Part shown: piece after piece, positions 40,071-48,880 of the stretch | Layout of the letters: each line of letters begins with the position of its first letter | Position numbering within the stretch: position 1 is the stretch's first letter | Assembly: GCA_963734025.1 (NCBI GenBank) | Contig: CAVTFR010000011.1 | Location: forward strand, 124,001-188,000 | DNA: 64,000 nucleotides | Source: JACVRW01 sp963734025 | GTDB taxonomy: Bacteria; Actinomycetota; Thermoleophilia; Solirubrobacterales; Thermoleophilaceae | Direction: 5' to 3' | Notes under the pieces: model-generated | Told to the model about the DNA's origin: nothing | The model's database searches: none | Seen by the model: the letters and a program-made list of their open reading frames with translations, nothing else | Position numbers and translations under genes: made by a program

Positions 40071-41588
40071 ATGCCGACGCAGCAGACATACAAGCCCGGC
40101 GCCGAAGCCGTCCGTGAGTACAAGATGCTCGTCGGCGGGGAGTGGGTGGACGCCCACTCGGGTGCCACCTTCGAGACCGTCAACCCCTATACCGGCAAGG
40201 TCTGGGCGACCGCGCCGGATGCCGGCACAAGAGACGTCGAGCGCGCCGTCCGCGCTGCCCGCGAGGCATTCGACTCCGGGCCATGGGGCACCATGACCGG
40301 GACGCAGCGTGCGCGCCTGATTCGCCGGCTCGCGGACCTGATTGCGGAGAACGCCGAGGCGATCGCGCTCGTCGAGAGCACCGACAACGGCAAGCTGCTG
40401 CGGGAGATGAGCGGGCAGCTCAGAGCGCTGCCCGAGTACTACCACTACTTCGCGGGTGCGGCGGACAAGATCCAGGGGGACACGATCCCGTCCGACAAGC
40501 CCAACTTCTTCGTCTACACGCGCCGGGAGCCGGTGGGTGTCGTCGGGATGGTCGTCCCGTGGAACTCGCCCGTTCTGCTCCTCAGCTGGAAGCTTGCCAC
40601 CGCGCTGGCGGCGGGCTGCACCGTCGTCGCCAAGCCGGCCGAGCAGACGCCCGCGTCCACGCTCGAGTTCGCACGGCTCTTCGAGGAGGCCGGTTTTCCG
40701 CCTGGCGTCTTCAACGTTGTGACGGGCGACGGCGCGACCGCCGGCCGCGCGCTGGTCCGCCATCCCGGCGTGGACAAGGTCGCCTTCACCGGCTCGACGG
40801 AGACCGGCATCAGCGTCATGAAGGACGCGGCCGACCACCTCGCGCGCGTGTCGTTGGAGCTGGGCGGCAAGTCGCCCAACATCGTCTTCGAGGACGCCGA
40901 CCTCGAGGCGGCCGCCAACGGCGTCGTGGCCGGCATCTTCGCGGCCACCGGTCAGACCTGCATGGCCGGCTCGCGGCTCTTCGTCCAGGAGCAGGTCCAC
41001 GACGAGCTCGTCGACCGCCTCTCGGACCGCGCGGGCACCATCAAGCTCGGGGACCCGCTCGATCCGGACACCGAGATGGGGCCGGTCGCCTTCCCGCAGC
41101 AGCTCGAGAAGATCCTCGACCTGATCCGCTCGGGGCGAGAGGAGGGCGCCGAGCTGGTCTTCGGCGGTGACCGGCCGGGCGACGGAGAGCTCAGCGACGG
41201 CTATTTCGTCGAGCCCACGATCTTCACCGGGGTGCGCGCCGAGATGGAGATCGCGCGCGAGGAGATCTTCGGGCCGGTGCTCTCGGTCATGCCGTTCGTG
41301 GACGAGCAGGAGGTGATCGCGCGCGCGAACGACACGCGCTTCGGGCTGGCCGCCGGCGTCTGGACCAACGACGTGCGGCGCGCCCACCGCGTCGCAAACG
41401 CGTTGCGGGCAGGCACCGTCTGGATCAACGCCTACCGCACGGTCTCCTTCAATACGCCCTTCGGTGGCATGAAGATGAGCGGGTTCGGCCGCGAGAACGG
41501 CCTCGACTCGATCGACGGTTACACGACCGTCAAGGCCGTGTGGGTGGAGCTCTCCGGGCAAACGCGGGACCCGTTCACCGTGGGATAG
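40071..41588 (+). CDS. Aldehyde dehydrogenase (NAD+)
   Basis: 505 residues from ATG 40071, preceded by GGAGGAGCG; the longer frame to 40020 has no coding sign. Motifs: VVPWNSPVLLLSWKL, FTGSTETGISVM, SLELGGKSPNIVFED (general-base Glu), catalytic Cys297 in ATGQTCMAGSRLF, and EEIFGPVLSVMPF. It belongs to the betaine/phenylacetaldehyde-type group of ALDHs. It lies downstream of, and convergent with, the monooxygenase operon, so it may oxidise propanal or a similar product, but the two units are separately transcribed. Confidence 0.9.
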   Translation: MPTQQTYKPGAEAVREYKMLVGGEWVDAHSGATFETVNPYTGKVWATAPDAGTRDVERAVRAAREAFDSGPWGTMTGTQRARLIRRLADLIAENAEAIALVESTDNGKLLREMSGQLRALPEYYHYFAGAADKIQGDTIPSDKPNFFVYTRREPVGVVGMVVPWNSPVLLLSWKLATALAAGCTVVAKPAEQTPASTLEFARLFEEAGFPPGVFNVVTGDGATAGRALVRHPGVDKVAFTGSTETGISVMKDAADHLARVSLELGGKSPNIVFEDADLEAAANGVVAGIFAATGQTCMAGSRLFVQEQVHDELVDRLSDRAGTIKLGDPLDPDTEMGPVAFPQQLEKILDLIRSGREEGAELVFGGDRPGDGELSDGYFVEPTIFTGVRAEMEIAREEIFGPVLSVMPFVDEQEVIARANDTRFGLAAGVWTNDVRRAHRVANALRAGTVWINAYRTVSFNTPFGGMKMSGFGRENGLDSIDGYTTVKAVWVELSGQTRDPFTVG

Positions 41589-41592
41589 GGCC

Positions 41593-41820
41593 TCAAGCGC
41601 CGTCCAGCAGCCCGGGTGGCAGCGCCGACTCGGCCACCTCTATGCCGGCCAGGCGCCCGTAGTGGTCGAACTGCAGGACGATCGACTCCAGCGCCGGCAC
41701 CGTCTCGGTCTGCTCGAGCCCGCTCAGCTCGACCGAATCGCGGATCTCGACCTTCGGCAAGCCCGTCAGGTTGAGATACGCGTGGCCCGCCTCCCCCACC
41801 GTGACGCTGATCTCGGCCAT
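41593..41820 (-). CDS. Small DUF2283-like protein
   Basis: 75 residues from ATG 41820. The pattern AGHAYLNLTG, then SIVLQFDHYGRLAGIEVAESALP resembles DUF2283 proteins (a strand pair with a D-x-x-G-R-x-x-G-I-E motif). DUF2283 proteins are small, of unknown function, sometimes toxin-antitoxin-associated. It lies 1 nt after the DUF1097 gene on the same strand, so they are co-transcribed. The family call is by pattern only. Confidence 0.6.
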   Translation of the reverse strand: MAEISVTVGEAGHAYLNLTGLPKVEIRDSVELSGLEQTETVPALESIVLQFDHYGRLAGIEVAESALPPGLLDGA

Positions 41821-41821
41821 T

Positions 41822-42508
41822 TCAGGCAGCCGTGGGCTCCTCCGTCCTCTCCTCTGTCCTCTCCTTGGGCGTGATCGCTGCGGCCAGCTTCGCGGAGGTG
41901 ATCCCGAGCACGGCACCGATTATGAGCGTGACGAAGATGTTGATGGCGACCCACTCGTAGGGCGTCGAGAGGATGCCGGCGAACGCGCCCAGGCCGGCGG
42001 TCGCCGGATCGCCCAGCGCCTCCACGCTGTTGCCGACACCACCGCCGTCTTCCGCCCAGCCGTCAGCGCCTGTGGCGAGCCACCAGAACACGACTGAAGC
42101 GAAGGCCGGGAAGGTCGCCGGGATGTAGTACCAGTCGCCCAGCGCGGCGAACGCCACGAGGAGTGCGGACATGACGCCGACCCACAGCGAGATGCCCCAG
42201 AAGTCCGGCAGGTCGGCGGTAGCGCTGGCGAGCACGATCATGAGGAACGCCGTGGCGCAGCCGAAGAAGATGGCGATGCAGACCTTCGTGAACGCGGCGT
42301 TGTCGCCACCGGCGGCGAAGAACAAGCCCCACGCCACGAATGCCGCGGGCACGACGAGATGGAAGCTCTTGGGCAGCTCGAGGCCATTGCCCAGATCACC
42401 GTCGGTGAACCAGTGAAAGCTGAAGTTGAGGGCGAACTCGACGTACAGGAAGGCGAGGACGCCGATCACCACCGCCAGCGGAAGGAAGCCCTTCAAGCGT
42501 GCTGCCAT
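41822..42508 (-). CDS. DUF1097 domain-containing membrane protein
   Basis: 228 residues from ATG 42508 (GGCAGGTG upstream). About six membrane helices: LPLAVVIGVLAFLYVEFALN, FHLVVPAAFVAWGLFFAAGG, CIAIFFGCATAFLMIVLASA, LWVGVMSALLVAFAALG, FPAFASVVFWWLATG and the C-terminal WVAINIFVTLIIGAVLGITSAKLA. The FWWLATG, GDWYYIPATFPAFASVV and late glycine pattern fit DUF1097, known from small inner-membrane proteins of unknown role. It follows the monooxygenase operon by 40 nt, across a weak hairpin. A part in uptake or tolerance of hydrophobic substrate is only possible. Confidence 0.7.
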   Translation of the reverse strand: MAARLKGFLPLAVVIGVLAFLYVEFALNFSFHWFTDGDLGNGLELPKSFHLVVPAAFVAWGLFFAAGGDNAAFTKVCIAIFFGCATAFLMIVLASATADLPDFWGISLWVGVMSALLVAFAALGDWYYIPATFPAFASVVFWWLATGADGWAEDGGGVGNSVEALGDPATAGLGAFAGILSTPYEWVAINIFVTLIIGAVLGITSAKLAAAITPKERTEERTEEPTAA

Positions 42509-42548
42509 GAGACACCTGCCCTTCGGTCGGTCCCCGAAGTGACGGCCG

Positions 42549-42971
42549 CTATGCCTCTGGGTGCCGTCCGTCCTTCGGAGTGGTGAACGCGCCGCCGTCG
42601 ATGAGCTCGACCCGATAGCCGTCGGGGTCCGCCACGAATGCGATCCGGGGAAGGTCGTCGCGGTCTCCGGGACGGTACGGGGGCTTCTCCGGCTGCACGC
42701 CGATCTGGGCCAGCTGCGCGAGCGCCGCGTCGATGTCGTCCACGGTGACGGCGAAATGGTTGTAGCCGTCACCGAGCTCGTAGGGCTCCTCCCGGCCGAT
42801 GTTGACCGTCAGCTCGAGACGGTCCTCGTCACCCGGGAGCCCCATGTACACGTTGTAGGCAGACGCGAAGTTCAGGCGCCCGCGCTCCTCGAAACCCAGG
42901 GTCTCGTAGAAGCGCAGCGAGGCGTCGATGTCACGGACGCGAACGCAGGTGTGGACGAGGGCGACCGGCAT
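42549..42971 (-). CDS. VOC family protein (glyoxalase I-like), last gene of the monooxygenase unit
   Basis: 140 residues from ATG 42971, 4 nt after the GroEL stop. It has VALVHTCVRVRDIDASLRFYETLGFEE (His), NHFAVTVDDIDAALAQL (His), and FVADPDGYRVELIDGG (Glu), the full set of glyoxalase-I metal positions, plus the loop GLPGDEDRLELTVN. Glyoxalase I turns methylglyoxal-glutathione or an actinobacterial thiol adduct into the lactoyl thioester. In an alkane operon it may remove a reactive aldehyde or ketoaldehyde; that is inference from position. Confidence 0.8.
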   Translation of the reverse strand: MPVALVHTCVRVRDIDASLRFYETLGFEERGRLNFASAYNVYMGLPGDEDRLELTVNIGREEPYELGDGYNHFAVTVDDIDAALAQLAQIGVQPEKPPYRPGDRDDLPRIAFVADPDGYRVELIDGGAFTTPKDGRHPEA

Positions 42972-42975
42972 CTGC

Positions 42976-44625
42976 TCAGATCGGGGAGGACGGGCGCGCC
43001 ATCCCCTCGGCGAGGTCCCCGAAGCCCGGGGCGATCACGGCGCCCGGCTGGGCGATCAGCTCCTCGGCGACGAGCGCCTCGGTCGTGAGCATCAGCGCGG
43101 CGACCGAGGCGGCGTGCTCGAGACTCAGCCGCGTGACCCGCACGGGGTCGATCACGCCCTGCGCGAAGAGGTCGCCGAACTCGCCGGTCAGCGCGTTCAG
43201 GCCGTGGCCCTCGGGCATCGCGCTCACCTGGTCGACCACCGCCTGCCCGTCGTAGCCCGCGTTGGTCGCGATCCAGTAGAGCGGCTCGTGCAGGACCCGG
43301 CGGACGACCTCGGCGCCGCGCGCATAGTCGCCGTCCAGCTCCAGGTCGTCGAGAACGCCTCCGGCGCGCAGCAGCGCGGTGCCGCCGCCCGCGACGATCC
43401 CCTCCGCCTCCGCTGCGCGGGTCGCGTCCAATGCGCCCTGCGTGCGGCGCAGGCGCTCGCGCAGGACGACCTCGGCCGGTGCGCCGACGCGGATCACCGC
43501 GAGGCGGATGGCGAGCCGGGCGAGGCGCTCCTGGAGGATCTCGATGTCGCGCTCCTGCGAGGCGCGTCCCAGCTCGACCCTGATCTGCGCGAGGCGCGCC
43601 TCGACGGCCTCTTCGCTCCCACCGCCTTCGACGATCGTCGTCGAGTCCGCCGTCACGACCACCCGGCGCGCCGTGCCCAGGTGCTCCGGCCGCACGCTCG
43701 CGAGCGTCAGCCCGGCCTCCTCGGCGATCACCTGTCCGCCCGTGAAGGCGGCCACGTCGCCGAGGTGCTCGACCCGTCTGTGGCCGAACCCCGGGGCCTG
43801 GACGGCAACGGCCTGCAGGGTGCCGTGCTTGTTGTTGTGGACGAGCATGCCGAGCGCCGCGCCGTCGACCTTCTCGGCGAGGATGACGAGCGGCCGCGGC
43901 GACTTCATCACCTTGTCCAGCGTGGGCATGAGGTCCTGCGGCTGGGAGATCGGGCGATTGGTCATGAGGATGTAGGGGTCCTCGAACACCGTCTCCATGC
44001 GCGTCTCGTCGCGCACGAGATATGGGGACATCCAGCCGTTCTCGACGTGCACGCCCTCGACGAAGTCGACGGAGATGCCGGGCAGCTCGGTCTCCTCGAT
44101 CGTGACGACGCCCTCCTCACCCACGCGGTCGAGCGCCTCGGCCACGGCGGCGCCGATGCGCTCGTCCTCCTTGGCGGCGATCGTGGCCACGTGCTCGAGC
44201 TGGTCGCGGCCGGCCACCGAGCGCGCGGAGCGGGTGAGCTCGGCGGCCACCCGCTCGGTCGCCTCCTCGATGCCGCGGCGCAGCAGCATCGCGTTCGCAC
44301 CCTCGTCGATGGCGAGCATGCCCTCGCGGACGATCGCCTGGGCGAGCAGCGTCGCGGTCGTGGTGCCGTCGCCGGTGAGGTCGCTCGTCTTGTTGGCCAC
44401 CTCGCGGACGAGCTGCGCGCCCATGTTCTTGAACTGGTCGCTCAACTCGATCTCGCGCGCGATCGAGACGCCGTCGTTGGTGATCGCGGGCGCGCCGGCG
44501 AGCCGCTCGAGCACGACGTTGCGTCCCTTGGGCCCGAGCGTGACCTTGACGGTGTTGGCCAGCTCGTCGACGCCCGCCTGCAGGAGCTGCCGGGCGTCGT
44601 GGTTGAAGTGAAGCCGCTTGCCCAT
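42976..44625 (-). CDS. mimG: GroEL-type chaperonin of the monooxygenase operon
   Basis: 549 residues. Group I chaperonin motifs are VKVTLGPKGRNVVLERLAG, ITNDGVSIAREIEL, TGDGTTTATLLAQAIVREG (ATP-site Asp/Thr), and VAGGGTALLR near the C-terminal equatorial domain. It lacks the C-terminal GGM repeat of housekeeping GroEL and has sequence drift in the apical domain. A dedicated GroEL is a known part of propane and propene monooxygenase operons (MimG in Mycobacterium smegmatis), needed to fold the hydroxylase. It is 3 nt after the alcohol dehydrogenase gene. No groES is linked. Confidence 0.93.
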   Translation of the reverse strand: MGKRLHFNHDARQLLQAGVDELANTVKVTLGPKGRNVVLERLAGAPAITNDGVSIAREIELSDQFKNMGAQLVREVANKTSDLTGDGTTTATLLAQAIVREGMLAIDEGANAMLLRRGIEEATERVAAELTRSARSVAGRDQLEHVATIAAKEDERIGAAVAEALDRVGEEGVVTIEETELPGISVDFVEGVHVENGWMSPYLVRDETRMETVFEDPYILMTNRPISQPQDLMPTLDKVMKSPRPLVILAEKVDGAALGMLVHNNKHGTLQAVAVQAPGFGHRRVEHLGDVAAFTGGQVIAEEAGLTLASVRPEHLGTARRVVVTADSTTIVEGGGSEEAVEARLAQIRVELGRASQERDIEILQERLARLAIRLAVIRVGAPAEVVLRERLRRTQGALDATRAAEAEGIVAGGGTALLRAGGVLDDLELDGDYARGAEVVRRVLHEPLYWIATNAGYDGQAVVDQVSAMPEGHGLNALTGEFGDLFAQGVIDPVRVTRLSLEHAASVAALMLTTEALVAEELIAQPGAVIAPGFGDLAEGMARPSSPI

Positions 44626-44628
44626 CGA

Positions 44629-45669
44629 TCAGGCCGCGGCGGCTGGGATCAGGATGCCGCGCCCCTGGAGCCGCCCGTTGTCGAGGTCGGCCATCGCGTC
44701 GTTGATGGCGTCGAGCGGATAGGTGCTCGTGTGCAGGGTGACCTGGCCCTGCGCCGTGAGCGTCATCAGGTCCTGCAGGTCTATGTACGTGCCGACCAGG
44801 TTGCCGATGAAGGAGATCTCCCTGGAGATCACGTCGATCGTCGGGATGTCGATGTTCTCGCCGTAGCCGATCACGTAGTAGAAGCCGCCGTCGCGGACCA
44901 TGTTGATGCCGTCCTGGATGGCGCCCTTCTCGCCGACGAAGTCGATGATCGCCTCGGCGCCCAGCCCGTCGGTCATCTCCTTGACGGTGTCGACGTGGCT
45001 CTGGCCCTCGACCTTGATCGTGTGGTGTGCGCCCAGCTCCTCCGCCAGCGTCAAGGCCGGCTCGGAGGGGTCGACGACGATGATCTCGGCGGGTGTGTAC
45101 GCCCGCAGGCATTGGACGCCGATGTGGCCGAGGCCGCCGGCCCCGATCACCACCGCCTTGGTGCCGGCGCCAAGGACCGGGATCGCTTTCTTGACCGCGT
45201 GGATCGCGGTCAGCCCGGCGTCCGCCAGCGCGGCGATGTCCTTGGGCTCGAGGGACGGGTCGAGCTTGACGACCGAGCGCGCGCTCGTGAACAGGAAGTC
45301 GGCGAACCCGCCGTCACGGTTGATGCCGGGAAAGGAGCCGTTCAGGCAGTGCATGTCGTCGCCGGCGCGGCAGGGGCGGCACAGCCCACAGGAGATGAAC
45401 GGGTGCACGATCACCGTGTCGCCCACCTCGACGTTGGTCACCCCCGGGCCGACGGCGTGCACCCAGCCGGCGTTCTCATGTCCGGGCGTGTACGGCAGCT
45501 CGACGCCGGACTTCTCCGCCCACTGACCTTCCTGGATGTGCAGGTCGGTGCGGCACAGACCGGCGGCGCCGATCCGCACGACCACGTCGAGCGGGCCTTT
45601 GGCTTTTGGCTCGTCGACCTCGTCGAGCTTGAGCGGCTCGTGATATGCGTGCAGTCTCGCGGCCCTCAT
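44629..45669 (-). CDS. Zinc-dependent alcohol dehydrogenase, NAD+-linked
   Basis: 346 residues from ATG 45669 (ATGA overlap). The catalytic zinc ligand Cys is in AAGLCRTDLH (about 39), with GHENAGWVHAVG (His/Glu). The structural zinc loop is CGLCRPCRAGDDMHC (four Cys, about 94-108). The Rossmann fold starts VVIGAGGLGHIGVQ. It fits secondary/medium-chain alcohol dehydrogenases. In propane monooxygenase operons this enzyme oxidises the alcohol made by the monooxygenase. A C-terminal ILIPAAAA ends it. Confidence 0.93.
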   Translation of the reverse strand: MRAARLHAYHEPLKLDEVDEPKAKGPLDVVVRIGAAGLCRTDLHIQEGQWAEKSGVELPYTPGHENAGWVHAVGPGVTNVEVGDTVIVHPFISCGLCRPCRAGDDMHCLNGSFPGINRDGGFADFLFTSARSVVKLDPSLEPKDIAALADAGLTAIHAVKKAIPVLGAGTKAVVIGAGGLGHIGVQCLRAYTPAEIIVVDPSEPALTLAEELGAHHTIKVEGQSHVDTVKEMTDGLGAEAIIDFVGEKGAIQDGINMVRDGGFYYVIGYGENIDIPTIDVISREISFIGNLVGTYIDLQDLMTLTAQGQVTLHTSTYPLDAINDAMADLDNGRLQGRGILIPAAAA

Positions 45670-46361
45670 GCGGCCACCTCCTTCGCGTCGGGCAGGTCGT
45701 AGCGGATGCGCAGCAGGGAGCGGCAGATGCCACCGTTGACCTCGAGGCTCGTCCGCACGAGCCTCGCCTTGCGCAGCCACATGCGCAGGTCGGCCGCGGC
45801 GATCGGCTCCCCATCAGGACGGACGACCGCGGGCGCATCGTCCTCTACCGGGATGCCGAGCTGCTCGCGCAGCTCGAGACAGCGACGAGCATCCGGGTCG
45901 TCGGGGAGGTCGGCCACGCGCCGGGCGGTGAGCGCCTCGTGCGTCGCGCCGGCGGCCAGCAGCGCCTCGCACAGGCGCGACTGCCGCGCGACGAGCGCCT
46001 TACGCTGAAACAGCTCCCGCAGTGCATCGAGCTCGCCCTCGGTCTCGCCCGGGAAGGCCTGCGCGAATCCCTCGCCCCGCCCGACCGCGGCGTTGATCTC
46101 CTCGCCCGTGTAGTGGTCCTCGAGGAGGACCGTGACACGGCGGACCTCCGGTAGCCGGCGCACGGCGTTGCGTGCATCGGCCGCCATCAGGTACGCGAAG
46201 TTCGGCGCGCACTGCGGCGTCGGTAGCCGCAGGCGCACGTCGACGTCCCCGTCGGCCGACACGTCGCATGAGGTCACGAACCTCAGCGACGTGATCGGCT
46301 CGTCGAGCTCGGGGTCATAGACCGTGCCGAGCGCCTCGAGGACGCGCGAACGGATCGTCAC
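45666..46361 (-). CDS. DUF59 (MIP18-like) iron-sulfur/metal assembly protein with extra C-terminal domain
   Basis: 231 residues from GTG 46361 (GTGA overlap). Residues 1-95 are a DUF59 domain: LEALGTVYDPELDEPITSLRFV and the conserved TPQCAPNFAYLMAADA with Cys51. Stand-alone DUF59 proteins (SufT, MIP18, PaaD) are about 100 residues and act in Fe-S or di-iron assembly. Here about 130 more residues follow, with a helical region (ELDALRELFQRKALVARQSRLCEALLA) and the end ICRSLLRIRYDL; I do not recognise this part. The position between amidohydrolase and alcohol dehydrogenase suggests it helps metallate PrmA or its reductase. Confidence 0.82.
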   Translation of the reverse strand: MTIRSRVLEALGTVYDPELDEPITSLRFVTSCDVSADGDVDVRLRLPTPQCAPNFAYLMAADARNAVRRLPEVRRVTVLLEDHYTGEEINAAVGRGEGFAQAFPGETEGELDALRELFQRKALVARQSRLCEALLAAGATHEALTARRVADLPDDPDARRCLELREQLGIPVEDDAPAVVRPDGEPIAAADLRMWLRKARLVRTSLEVNGGICRSLLRIRYDLPDAKEVAA

Positions 46362-47413
46362 GCCGGGTCTTCCACCAGCCGGGCGTCGTCCTCGGCGGCC
46401 GGCTCACTGGTCTCGTCGCGCAGCTGCAGCTCCTGCGGGACCTCGACGCCGTAGAGCGCCGCCGCGTTGAGGCCCATGATCTTCTTCTTGCCCTCGGTCC
46501 CGAGCGCCGGATAGTCCGCGTACGCTTCGTCGGTCGGGTAGTTCCAGTCGACCATCCCCTCGACCTGCCACTTGGGCTCCCAGATGCCGTAGTCGCTCCC
46601 GAACAGCATCTTGTCCTCGCCGACCCAGAACAGCAGCTCGCCCATGACCTTGGCGAAGAAGCGTGGCCGCGCGTACATGAGCCCGCCGATCACGACCGCG
46701 AGGCCGGCGTAGACGTTGGGCTCCTGCGTCGCCATGAAGCAGAAGTCCTCGATCCGCGGCAGCCCGACATGCTCGACGATGAAATTGAGCTCCGGGAAGT
46801 CCGTCGCCACGTGATCGACGTCGGAGACGTCGAACGCGTCCTTGTCCAGCGGCCAGATCGTCGGCCCCTTGTGGACGTGGATGTTCTTGATGCCGAGCTC
46901 CTGGCACATCTGGAGGAACGGAACCGCCTCCGGGTCGGTGAGCTTCCACCCCCGCGAGCCGTTGTGCCACTCGGCCGTGTAGAGCTTGACGCCCTGCAGG
47001 CCGTAGCGCTTCGCGTCCTCCTCGAGCTCCTTGAGGCCGGCCTCTCCCTCCCGTGGATCCCAGCGACCGTTCACGATCAGCTTGCCCGGGTACTTCTCGG
47101 CCATCAGCGCGTTGCGCGCGGCCGTGTTGAAGCCCTCGGTGTACCACGACTTCAGGTAGGTCGACTGGAACACGCCGACGTCGACGTAGCCCTCCTCGAA
47201 GACGTCCTTGACGAAGTCCTCCTCGGAGTACTTCCGGAACTTCTCGATCGGCCAGTGCGTCTCTGGCGGCGCCAGGCCCATGTACGCGTGGAAACAGTTG
47301 ATCCAACCGTCGGCATACTGCTCCTGGCCCTTCACCCAGTTCTCGGGGCTCGCGTCCCAGAAGTGGATGTGGCTGTCCATCACGAAGTACTTCTCACCGT
47401 TGCTCTCGTACAT
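46358..47413 (-). CDS. Amidohydrolase family protein of the monooxygenase operon
   Basis: 351 residues from ATG 47413. TIM-barrel amidohydrolase-2 pattern: VMDSHIHFWD (His-x-His metal ligands, about 14-16), VNGRWDPREGEAGLKELEED, GVKLYTAEWHNGS, NIHVHKGPT (His), FIVEHVGLPRIEDFC (His), and LFGSDYGIWEP (Asp). This family includes decarboxylases and hydrolases. A similar gene follows prmD/mimD in characterised propane monooxygenase operons; its exact reaction there is not known to me. It overlaps the DUF59 gene by 4 nt and is 2 nt after prmD. Confidence 0.88.
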   Translation of the reverse strand: MYESNGEKYFVMDSHIHFWDASPENWVKGQEQYADGWINCFHAYMGLAPPETHWPIEKFRKYSEEDFVKDVFEEGYVDVGVFQSTYLKSWYTEGFNTAARNALMAEKYPGKLIVNGRWDPREGEAGLKELEEDAKRYGLQGVKLYTAEWHNGSRGWKLTDPEAVPFLQMCQELGIKNIHVHKGPTIWPLDKDAFDVSDVDHVATDFPELNFIVEHVGLPRIEDFCFMATQEPNVYAGLAVVIGGLMYARPRFFAKVMGELLFWVGEDKMLFGSDYGIWEPKWQVEGMVDWNYPTDEAYADYPALGTEGKKKIMGLNAAALYGVEVPQELQLRDETSEPAAEDDARLVEDPA

Positions 47414-47415
47414 GG

Positions 47416-47760
47416 CTAGCTCACCACCTCGAGGTCGAAGCCGATGTACTCGGCGGCGTCCTCCGGGTTGGCGAAGAACAGGATGCGGTCGTCGAGCACG
47501 ACCATGCGACCGTAGTGGGTCGACATGATCTCCTCGAAGTCGTCGTTGCCGAAGTCGGCCCAACCGAGCGCGTCGGCGATCTCCTGGTAGTCGAAGTCGA
47601 CCCTGCCGACCCCGTCCACGCGGATCATCGACGGCAGAACCGTCACGGTCACTTTCTGCTTGCCCCTCATCACGTCCGCGACGACGTGGCCGACCTGATT
47701 GTCCATCAGGGTCACGCCGGTCCTGTTCGACGACGTCGGGTCCGCGTTGAACTCAGTCAT
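47416..47760 (-). CDS. prmD: Propane monooxygenase coupling (effector) protein
   Basis: 114 residues from ATG 47760. It is MmoB/DmpM-like: NRTGVTLMDNQVGHVVADVMRGKQ at the N-terminus, VTVTVLPSMIRVDGVGRVDFDYQEIADALG in the core, and FEEIMSTHYGRMVVLDDRILFFANPEDAAEYIGFD at the end. It has no cofactor; it binds the hydroxylase and tunes electron transfer and oxygen activation. It overlaps prmC by 4 nt (ATGA). Confidence 0.94.
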   Translation of the reverse strand: MTEFNADPTSSNRTGVTLMDNQVGHVVADVMRGKQKVTVTVLPSMIRVDGVGRVDFDYQEIADALGWADFGNDDFEEIMSTHYGRMVVLDDRILFFANPEDAAEYIGFDLEVVS

Positions 47761-48863
47761 GCGCTCAGCTCCTTTGGGGTGTCGAGGGCGAGGTCCCCGA
47801 GCAGGCCCTCGAAGCGCTCCTGCGAGCGCTCGAAGGAGTCCTCGAAGCGGACGACCTTCTCGGGCAGCTGGGACCAGATGGGCTGCAGCTGGCGGGCCGC
47901 CGCGACGCTCGTGGCGGTCCAGCCCGACAACCATTCCTGCATCGTGGCGCGGTTCTCCTCGCCGTGATTCTCGTCGTTCGAGAGCATGCCGAACAGCGCC
48001 CTGGCGCCGCGCTGCTCGCGGGCCGCGTCCGACTCGCCGTTGCCCATCAGCGACGGCGTAACGTAGTCGCCGTGCAGCGCCGCCGCCTGCATGACGAAGC
48101 CGCTGCGGAACAGCTCGCCCACCAGCGGCTCGAACACCACCGCGGTGGCGAAGAACGCCTCCGCCCAGTCGCGCACGCCGGTCAGGCGCTCGACGTTCTC
48201 GCGCGTGGGCTGCCAGATCGGGTCCTGCTGCCAGGTCTCCTTGTGCGTGGCGCCGTCGAACCCCTCGACCTGGTCGGTCAGCTCGAGGTTGTAGAGGATG
48301 AGGTCCTGCGCGAAGCGCAGCTTGTGTAGCGCGCCGACCGACAGCGCGTTGTTGATCATGTTGGTCGGCGCGTCGCGGTTGGCCGGGATGTAGACGTGCA
48401 TGCCGATCCCGTGCTCGGCGTGCGCCCAGGCGAACACGTGGCGCTCGAGGATCTTCGCCCACCCGCGGTTGAGGGCTCCGAAGGACCCGGCCGCCTTGGC
48501 GTTGGCGATGTTCTGCTGGACCTGGCGCACGACGGCCGCGTTGTTGCGGTAGATCGTCTGCTCCCACTCCTCGTTTGGATCGAGGAACTCGTGCCAGTTC
48601 GAGGACTTCAGCGCGGTCCACTCCTGGGGGTAGCCGGCCGTGCCGTCCGCGAAGGCGTAGACCCAACCCTGGGTCAGGTGCCTCTCGGGGTCGGGCTGCA
48701 CGTCGACGGTCACGTCCTCGTACACCGTCGCCCGCCGCTTGCGCGGCGTGAAGTAGTTGAAGCTGCGGCTGTTCGAGGACGGGAACTCGCGCGCCCCCGC
48801 CTCCGCGTCCGTGAACTCCGGCTTGGGGACGCTGCGTTCCTTGACGGGGGTGTCCGTGGCCAT
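47757..48863 (-). CDS. prmC: Propane monooxygenase hydroxylase small (beta) subunit
   Basis: 368 residues from ATG 48863 (GAGGAGAGAGG upstream). A ferritin-like all-helical protein without iron ligands, as in MmoY/TouE-type beta subunits: SFNYFTPRKRRATVYEDVTVDVQPDPE, WALNRGWAKILE-type helix (FGALNRGWAKILERHVFAWAHAEHG), LRFAQDLILYNLEL and GMLSNDENHGEENRATMQEWLSGW. It forms the hydroxylase with PrmA. The order A-B-C-D (hydroxylase, reductase, small subunit, coupling protein) is that of Rhodococcus prm and Mycobacterium mim clusters. Confidence 0.94.
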   Translation of the reverse strand: MATDTPVKERSVPKPEFTDAEAGAREFPSSNSRSFNYFTPRKRRATVYEDVTVDVQPDPERHLTQGWVYAFADGTAGYPQEWTALKSSNWHEFLDPNEEWEQTIYRNNAAVVRQVQQNIANAKAAGSFGALNRGWAKILERHVFAWAHAEHGIGMHVYIPANRDAPTNMINNALSVGALHKLRFAQDLILYNLELTDQVEGFDGATHKETWQQDPIWQPTRENVERLTGVRDWAEAFFATAVVFEPLVGELFRSGFVMQAAALHGDYVTPSLMGNGESDAAREQRGARALFGMLSNDENHGEENRATMQEWLSGWTATSVAAARQLQPIWSQLPEKVVRFEDSFERSQERFEGLLGDLALDTPKELSA

Positions 48864-48880
48864 ATGGCTCCTCTCTCCTC

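Noticed and set aside
42928..45702. A 924-codon open frame on the + strand across the GroEL and alcohol dehydrogenase genes
   Set aside because: It is antisense to conserved genes on the reverse strand, and its protein is Arg/Asp/Leu-rich with no family signal. Long antisense frames are expected in such GC-rich DNA.
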